A DNA stretch of 9,636 nucleotides from Dehalococcoides mccartyi (GTDB lineage Bacteria > Chloroflexota > Dehalococcoidia > UBA2979), in NCBI GenBank assembly GCA_945888895.1, contig CAMDAY010000071.1, positions 1-9,636 on the forward strand, written 5' to 3'. Numbering within the stretch: position 1 is the stretch's first letter; each line of letters opens with the position of its first letter. This document shows positions 6,194-9,636 of the stretch, piece after piece. The notes under the pieces are model-generated. The model made no database searches. It was given only the letters and a program-made list of their open reading frames with translations, and was not told where the DNA came from. Both the position numbers and the translations under genes were made by a program.

Positions 6194-6878
6194 CCTTGGA
6201 CTGCTCACGCGGTCGTGGATCACTCGAATCTGGCTGCCCCTGTTGATCGCCCCGGCGCTCTTCCTGGTCGCAGTCGCCGCAAACGAGGATGAGCTCGCGT
6301 CGGAGACGCTGGCCGCGTACCTCGCCGCCGTGATGATCCCGATCAGCGGGCTCGCCGTCGCCGTCCTCGCCAGCAGCGCGGTCAGCGGAGAGTCCGGCAT
6401 CATCGCGGATGGCATCCTGTCGCGCTCCGTCACCCGAAGTGAGTACATGGCCGCGAAAGTGATCTCGCGTCTCGGCTTCACCGCCGTGATCTACATGCTG
6501 GTGATGATCCCCTTCGCCTACCTGATCATGCGCTATGCCGCGCCCGACACCTCGATCGGCGGTGTTGCCGTCGGCCTGCTGATCGTCTGCCTGCTACTGA
6601 CGTTCCTCGGTGCCCTCGGGATCACGTTCTCGACGTTGTTCTCCAACGTGCTGCTCGATGTCCTCGGCCTGCTGCTGGTCGTGCTGCTTTCGGGCGTCGT
6701 GCTCCAGTTCCTTGGCCTGACGTGGATGAGCACGACGGCGGTCGTCACCGGCCTCCCTGACACGTTCCGAGGGCAGACGCCCGTCTGGGACCTCGTGCGC
6801 ATCTTCCTCGTGTTCTCCTCCCTCACGGCCGCCGCGATCGCGACATCGTTCTGGGTGTTCCGAGAGCGCGACCTCTAG
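6162..6878 (+). CDS. ABC-2 type transporter permease (238 aa)
   Basis: Integral membrane partner of the preceding ATPase. About six hydrophobic segments are visible: around residues 20-40, 48-72, 103-124, 131-155, 160-185 and 208-230. The cytoplasmic loop after the second segment has the ABC-2 hallmark ILSRSVTRSEYMAAKVISR, with an SR-x-R-x-E-Y-x-x-x-K pattern. The start is ATG 6162, with GGAAG at 6151-6155, inside the 3' end of the ATPase gene. At 238 aa it is a compact single-domain permease, so a homodimer with two ATPases is expected. The next gene starts 9 bp after its stop, which puts the transporter in the same transcript as the two small proteins that follow. Confidence 0.93.
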   Translation: MQAFLAILRYDLGLLTRSWITRIWLPLLIAPALFLVAVAANEDELASETLAAYLAAVMIPISGLAVAVLASSAVSGESGIIADGILSRSVTRSEYMAAKVISRLGFTAVIYMLVMIPFAYLIMRYAAPDTSIGGVAVGLLIVCLLLTFLGALGITFSTLFSNVLLDVLGLLLVVLLSGVVLQFLGLTWMSTTAVVTGLPDTFRGQTPVWDLVRIFLVFSSLTAAAIATSFWVFRERDL

Positions 6879-6887
6879 TCCCCGTCC

Positions 6888-7229
6888 ATGAGTAACGACG
6901 CTCGAGGATTCGGCGGACTCGTCACGACCGAGGTAGACCGCGTCCCGCTGGGCGTGCACCACGGCCACGACCTGCACGCTCGCGTCGAGCGACGCCGCGT
7001 CCGCCTCACCGCCGGTCACCGATGGCATCTCTCGATCGGCCTCGGCCGTACCCGCCCCGTTGCAATCGAGGTAGACGCCCCCGCGGGGCGGTACGATCTG
7101 TCCATTCGCACCACGGATCCGTGGACGCAGCTCGCGCGCCGCATTGGTGGGGTCGGCCTCGCGTCCCTCGCGTTGCTCGTGATCGCCGGACGCGTACGCG
7201 CGCACAAGGAGACAGCACATGGCCAGTGA
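6888..7229 (+). CDS. small protein of unknown function with C-terminal membrane helix (113 aa)
   Basis: I do not recognise the family. The frame shows strong third-position G/C throughout, which supports it being a real gene. Residues 1-85 are soluble, Arg/His-rich and beta-like, with alternating hydrophobics (VEVDAP-type strands). Residues 86-102 (IGGVGLASLALLVIAGR) form one membrane helix followed by a basic, presumably cytoplasmic, tail. There is no signal peptide, so it would be tail-anchored or N-out. It starts 9 bp after the permease stop without a ribosome binding site, so translation is probably coupled. Its stop overlaps the start of the GerW-like gene (ATG at 7219, TGA ending 7229, 11-bp overlap). 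In Bacillus the gene before ytfJ encodes another small membrane-associated protein (ytfI). A functional parallel is tempting, but I see no sequence evidence for homology. Confidence 0.7.
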   Translation: MSNDARGFGGLVTTEVDRVPLGVHHGHDLHARVERRRVRLTAGHRWHLSIGLGRTRPVAIEVDAPAGRYDLSIRTTDPWTQLARRIGGVGLASLALLVIAGRVRAHKETAHGQ

Positions 7230-7518
7230 AGACGCCGTCGCGCAGGTACTGAGCATCCCCGACCGCGCGAACGCATCCGCCTGCTTCGGCGCGGGCTGGG
7301 GATCCTCGGGGGGGAACGAGGTCACCCCCGGCGGCCGAGGTGGCGGAGCCAGCGGCGGCGCACGCACCCGCGCCATCGCCGTCATCGAGATCGCCCCGAC
7401 GGGCGTCCGCATCCTCCCGATCGAGGATCAGACCAGCATCCGCATCGCCGCGATCACCTTCGCCTCCGCCGCCACCGCGATCCTCGCGCGCACCATGCTC
7501 AAGCTCATCCGCGGGTAG
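7219..7518 (+). CDS. GerW/YtfJ-like protein (99 aa)
   Basis: The pattern is that of the GerW family: a short N-terminal segment with FGAGWGSSGGNE, a glycine-rich stretch GGRGGGASGGAR (about residues 40-52), then AIAVIEIAPTGVRILPIED, which parallels the GGGSGGG / AFLVV / GVRVVPL layout of Bacillus YtfJ. A hydrophobic C-terminal helix (ITFASAATAILARTML) ends the protein. Bacillus YtfJ/GerW is needed for spore germination, but relatives occur widely in bacteria that do not sporulate, where the role is unknown. No sporulation gene is seen here. At 99 aa it is shorter than the usual 130-150, mostly at the N-terminus. The start ATG 7219 has GGAG 8 bases upstream. It is the last gene of the ABC-led transcript. 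Confidence 0.75.
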   Translation: MASEDAVAQVLSIPDRANASACFGAGWGSSGGNEVTPGGRGGGASGGARTRAIAVIEIAPTGVRILPIEDQTSIRIAAITFASAATAILARTMLKLIRG

Positions 7519-7692
7519 CGAGCGCGCAGACCCTTGTGGACGAGGGTTCCGAATCCGGAGTCCCCAGCCTTCCCCCCTTGTGGGGGGAGGCTGGGGTGGG
7601 GGCGGACGCCCACTCCACCTCGATCACCAGTGGCGTCGACGCCCTCCGCCGCGAGCCTGCTTCACTAGCGCCCCGTCCGCCGATCGCCCCGT
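7519..7692. other. intergenic stretch after the GerW-like gene
   Basis: No gene is supported between the GerW-like stop and the tRNA promoter. The stretch contains the large palindrome at 7562-7596, annotated separately, followed by a G-rich run (to about 7606). Nothing else is recognised. Confidence 0.5.
7562..7596. repeat. REP-like palindrome (15-bp arms, CTTGT-type loop)
   Basis: CCCCAGCCTTCCCCC pairs with GGGGGGAGGCTGGGG around a CTTGT loop, with a single mispairing. The C-rich arm, TTGTG loop and following GGGTGGGGGCGG resemble short intergenic palindromes that recur many times in several GC-rich genomes. There is no T-run, so it is not a standard intrinsic terminator, although it could stop or protect the 3' end of the ABC-GerW transcript. 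Confidence 0.6.
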
Positions 7693-7722
7693 TTGAGCGA
7701 GGACCCCGGGGCTCCGTATACT
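7693..7722 (+). promoter_or_regulatory. promoter of tRNA-Thr
   Basis: TTGAGC (7693-7698), an 18-bp spacer and TATACT (7717-7722). The predicted start is near 7729, a few bases before the mature tRNA at 7737. This is the best sigma-70-type promoter in the window. Confidence 0.75.
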
Positions 7723-7736
7723 CTTCGAACGGGTCC

Positions 7737-7811
7737 GCCGCTGTAGCTCAGTGGCAGAGCAGCTGTTTCGTAAACAGCAGGTCGTGGGTTCAAGTCCCAC
7801 CGGCGGCTCCA
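7737..7811 (+). tRNA. tRNA-Thr (anticodon CGU), CCA encoded
   Basis: A complete cloverleaf. The acceptor is GCCGCTG with CGGCGGC (one G-U pair). The D-stem is GCTC/GAGC with a short 7-base loop. The anticodon stem is GCTGT/ACAGC with loop TTCGTAA, giving anticodon CGT, which reads ACG (threonine). The variable loop is AGGTC, and the T-arm is GTGGG-TTCAAGT-CCCAC. The discriminator is T73 and CCA (7809-7811) is genome-encoded. Total is 72 bases plus CCA. It has its own promoter just upstream. Confidence 0.97.
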
Positions 7812-7888
7812 GTTACTTCCCTCCCACGATCGATTCCGGCCCCCGATCGTCCTGACGGGATCGGGACGGCCGCGCGAAGGGCCCCTCG

Positions 7889-8620
7889 ATGAGCAAGTTC
7901 CGCACCCGCATCCGTGACATCGGCCGAGCCCCCGCGGGTTTCGGCTTCGGCACCGTCATGCCCCAGCGCTCCACGCGCCACATGCTCGTCGTCGCGGAGG
8001 TCGAGGATGCCGCCGCAGCGACCGCCGCCGCCGAGGCCGGCGTGGACGCGGTGGTCCTGCGCGGCTCCGCCTCCGCCCTCGAGGGCCTCAAGCTCACGAA
8101 CAACGCGCTCATCGGCATCTGGCTCGAGGACGCGACCGGCACCGAGGTCTCGGCAGCCCAGAAGGCCGGCGCCGATTTCTTCCTGTTCGACGACGGCCGC
8201 GCGCATGCCAGCGCGCTCACGCCCACTGACATCGGCCGCATCCTGCTCCTCGGTCCCGACCAGGAGACGGAGCGCCTCCGCTCCGTCGCCGCTCTCGACC
8301 TCGACGCCGTCGTGGTCACGGGGGAGGTGGGCGCGACCACCGTGCGCGACCAGCTCACGCTCCGTCGCGTCGCCGGCATGACCGGCGCGTCGCTCCTCGT
8401 CGCCGCGAACGCCGTGCCCGACACCCAGACGCTCGAGGCTTGGCGTGACGCCGGCGCCCCTGCCGTGCTCGTGTCCGGCAGCGCTTCGGACATCCGCGCC
8501 GCCGTGTTGGCTGCGGACGCCGTCCCTGCCTCGAAGCGTCGCGATGATCGCGGCGCGATGCCCATCATCGGCGTCACGCGGTCGTCCTCTCACGACCACG
8601 ACGACGAGGACGACGACTAG
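7889..8620 (+). CDS. probable TIM-barrel protein of unknown function with acidic Asp/His tail (243 aa)
   Basis: I do not recognise a named family. The chain shows about eight regular strand-helix units: HMLVVAEV, VDAVVLRG, ALIGIWLED, ADFFLFDD, GRILLLGP, LDAVVVTGE, ASLLVAANA and APAVLVSGS, each followed by an Ala-rich helix. This is the pattern of a (beta/alpha)8 barrel; the last units (AGAPAVLVSGSASDIRAAV) resemble the phosphate-binding end of HisF/ThiE/NMO-like barrels. A basic N-terminus (MSKFRTRIRDIG) and a C-terminal Asp/His tail (SHDHDDEDDD) flank the barrel; the tail could bind divalent metal or be a disordered solubility tail. The start ATG 7889 has AAGG upstream. It is a single gene between tRNA-Thr and MerR, with a terminator-like hairpin right after it. 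Confidence 0.8.
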   Translation: MSKFRTRIRDIGRAPAGFGFGTVMPQRSTRHMLVVAEVEDAAAATAAAEAGVDAVVLRGSASALEGLKLTNNALIGIWLEDATGTEVSAAQKAGADFFLFDDGRAHASALTPTDIGRILLLGPDQETERLRSVAALDLDAVVVTGEVGATTVRDQLTLRRVAGMTGASLLVAANAVPDTQTLEAWRDAGAPAVLVSGSASDIRAAVLAADAVPASKRRDDRGAMPIIGVTRSSSHDHDDEDDD

Positions 8621-8629
8621 CGGCCCGCG

Positions 8630-8654
8630 AATCCTCGACGTCGCGTCGAGGATT
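8630..8654 (+). terminator. hairpin after the TIM-barrel gene, possible terminator
   Basis: Perfect 11-bp arms AATCCTCGACG / CGTCGAGGATT around a 3-base loop, beginning 9 bp after the stop codon. The following sequence is C/T-mixed without a real T-run, so it may be a weak or Rho-assisted terminator or a transcript-end stabiliser. Confidence 0.55.
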
Positions 8655-8689
8655 GCCGCCTCTCACCCTCACGCGTGGGAGAATGTTGG

Positions 8690-8719
8690 TTGACGCCGAT
8701 CCTCCGGCGTCCATAGGAT
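8690..8719 (+). promoter_or_regulatory. MerR-type promoter with dyad operator
   Basis: TTGACG (8690-8695), an 18-bp spacer and TAGGAT (8714-8719). A perfect 7-bp dyad GACGCCG-n6-CGGCGTC (8692-8698 and 8705-8711) overlaps the -35 and fills most of the spacer. MerR-family regulators typically bind a dyad lying between the -35 and -10 of their target promoter, often their own. Transcription would start next to ATG 8727. Confidence 0.55.
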
Positions 8720-8726
8720 GCGCGCG

Positions 8727-9245
8727 ATGAATGCGAACGCCGACGCCCAGAACGCGGACACCGAGACCGCCGATACCGAGAACGCGATCGCCCGCTTCCA
8801 GATCGGCGAGGTCGCCGATCGCACCGGCGTGACCCAGCGCACCCTGCGCTTCTATGAGGAGAAGGGGCTCCTCCGTCCGCCCGAGCGCATGGACGGCGGC
8901 TTCCGCCTCTACTCCGAGACGGACGTCACGCGCATCGGCTACATCAAGCAGCTGCAGGATCTGCTCGGCTTCACGTTGTCCGAGATCAAGGACATGGTCG
9001 AGGCTGAAGACCTGCTGCAGCAGATGAGCGCCACGCGTCGCCCCGACCGCGAGTTGAATGAGCGACTCCAGCGCTCCGACCAGATCCTCGGCGCGCTCAC
9101 GAAACAGCTCGACGTCGTCGACCACAAGGTCGAGCACCTCACCATGCTGCGCGAAGAGATCCGCACGAAGATGACGCGCGTCACCCAGCGCCGCATCGAG
9201 ATCATGAACGCCCTCGAGCAAGAGAGCGCCGTCTCCGAGCCCTAG
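8727..9245 (+). CDS. MerR-family transcriptional regulator (172 aa)
   Basis: A dimeric DNA-binding regulator by family. Residues 1-22 form an Ala/Asp/Glu/Asn-rich tail with repeating NAD/TET units. Residues 24-90 are the MerR winged helix: FQIGEVADRTGVTQRTLRFY, YEEKGLLRPPER, GFRLYSETDVTRIGYIKQLQ, and the FTLSEIKDMVE helix. The rest is a long charged coiled coil (dimer helix) ending in a short tail, with no separate ligand domain. There is no cysteine, so thiol or metal-thiolate sensing is excluded; the signal is unknown. I prefer ATG 8727 to the in-frame ATG 8718, because 8718 lies within the -10 box. AGGA at 8715-8718 could serve 8727 as a ribosome binding site if transcription starts earlier; otherwise the message is leaderless. 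The dyad promoter suggests autoregulation. No target operon adjoins. Confidence 0.92.
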   Translation: MNANADAQNADTETADTENAIARFQIGEVADRTGVTQRTLRFYEEKGLLRPPERMDGGFRLYSETDVTRIGYIKQLQDLLGFTLSEIKDMVEAEDLLQQMSATRRPDRELNERLQRSDQILGALTKQLDVVDHKVEHLTMLREEIRTKMTRVTQRRIEIMNALEQESAVSEP

Positions 9246-9278
9246 CCTCGAGCGCCTGTTTTCCCAGCAACTACAAGC

Positions 9279-9306
9279 AAACAGGCCACCCATCGGTGGC
9301 CTGTTT
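9279..9306. terminator. bidirectional intrinsic terminator between MerR gene and the small membrane-protein gene
   Basis: Perfect 12-bp arms AAACAGGCCACC / GGTGGCCTGTTT with loop CATC, ending in TTT on both strands. It lies between two convergent genes (stops at 9245 and 9332), so it can end both transcripts. Confidence 0.85.
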
Positions 9307-9331
9307 CGTGCTGCGCGCATCGCGACGAAGG

Positions 9332-9616
9332 CTAGTGGTGTGCGTCGTCGTGGGGCACCGCCGGTGCCTGGAACGCCCAGTCGAGGTGACGCTCCCGGCG
9401 GTAGAGGTAGCCGAACGTCAGCGTGACGAAGAGCGCGGTGAGTGCGAGGAGCGTAATCAGCACGATCATCGACATGTCGTGGGGGAGCGGGACGCCGCGG
9501 CCCTCGGCGGTCGAGACGGGGCCGGCGTGTCCGCCGGTCGGGTCAGCGGCGAGGGCGATCAGAGGAAGCAACGCCATTCCCGCGCCGAACATGGCCGCGC
9601 TGAACAGTCGCTTCAT
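9332..9616 (-). CDS. small secreted/membrane protein with signal peptide and one transmembrane helix (94 aa)
   Basis: The N-terminus is a clear signal peptide: basic MKR, a hydrophobic core (LFSAAMFGAGMALLPLIA) and a likely cleavage after Ala-Leu-Ala, near residue 23. A short Gly/Pro/His-containing periplasmic segment follows, then one membrane helix (MSMIVLITLLALTALFVTLT, about 48-68), basic residues (YRRERH) marking the cytoplasmic side, and a tail with several His and Asp (PHDDAHH). The start ATG 9616 has a strong GAGGAGG site. I do not recognise the family. The layout resembles small accessory subunits of respiratory or oxidase complexes, and the His tail might bind metal, but both are guesses. 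Neighbouring genes on its strand lie outside the window to the right. Confidence 0.75.
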   Translation of the reverse strand: MKRLFSAAMFGAGMALLPLIALAADPTGGHAGPVSTAEGRGVPLPHDMSMIVLITLLALTALFVTLTFGYLYRRERHLDWAFQAPAVPHDDAHH

Positions 9617-9636
9617 CTCTGCCTCCTCGACGTGCC

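Noticed and set aside
6594..7412. Minus-strand open frame opposite the permease and the two small genes
   Set aside because: Low-complexity Arg/Glu/Asp-rich translation; the plus-strand frames have better codon bias, coupled starts and recognisable features.
7536..7892. Open frame running through the tRNA region
   Set aside because: It crosses the palindrome, the promoter and the whole tRNA-Thr gene, and its product has no recognisable features.

Overview
This window is GC-rich bacterial chromosome (roughly two-thirds G+C, strong third-position G/C in the real genes) with tightly packed genes. No phage, IS or CRISPR signature is visible. The gene set (a GlnA1-like plus a GlnA2-like glutamine synthetase, a GlnR-like orphan response regulator, paired MaoC subunits, a GerW/YtfJ-like protein, two regulators that look leaderless) suggests an Actinomycetota-like or Chloroflexota (Dehalococcoidia-like) lineage. 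I lean towards Chloroflexota. This placement comes from remembered family resemblance, not from a search.

Layout. (1) Positions 1-700, minus strand: two hotdog-fold MaoC-type dehydratase subunits. One is a probably non-catalytic N-type subunit; the other is a catalytic subunit cut by the left edge. (2) 805-3676, minus strand: two type I glutamine synthetases, a 447-aa alpha/GlnA2-like enzyme and a 471-aa beta/GlnA1-like enzyme that keeps the adenylylation tyrosine. (3) 3677-3903: intergenic control region with a perfect match to the actinobacterial GlnR half-site GTnAC-n6-GAAAC and two GTGAC motifs 22 bp apart. (4) 3904-4871: two convergent, 3'-overlapping winged-helix regulators, one a receiver-less 99-aa protein and the other a full-length GlnR-like orphan response regulator with a degenerate receiver. 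(5) 5150-7518, plus strand: an apparent operon of ABC ATPase, ABC-2 permease, a small membrane-anchored protein and a GerW/YtfJ-like protein. (6) 7562-7811: a strong REP-like palindrome, then a tRNA-Thr(CGU) with a clear promoter. (7) 7889-8620: a probable TIM-barrel protein of unknown function with an Asp/His tail and a terminator hairpin. (8) 8727-9245: a cysteine-free MerR-family regulator whose promoter carries a dyad, followed by a strong bidirectional terminator. (9) 9332-9616, minus strand: a small secreted or membrane protein.

How it works together. The clearest functional unit is nitrogen assimilation. The GlnR-like regulator probably acts at the GlnR-like box in front of the beta-type synthetase and controls one or both synthetase genes. 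The receiver-less winged-helix protein is transcribed divergently from the same control region and is a candidate second regulator or competitor. The ABC/GerW operon, the TIM-barrel protein and the MerR gene have no visible functional link to nitrogen. The parts I consider least described are the nitrogen-control arrangement, the GerW pair attached to an ABC exporter, and the acidic-tailed TIM-barrel protein.
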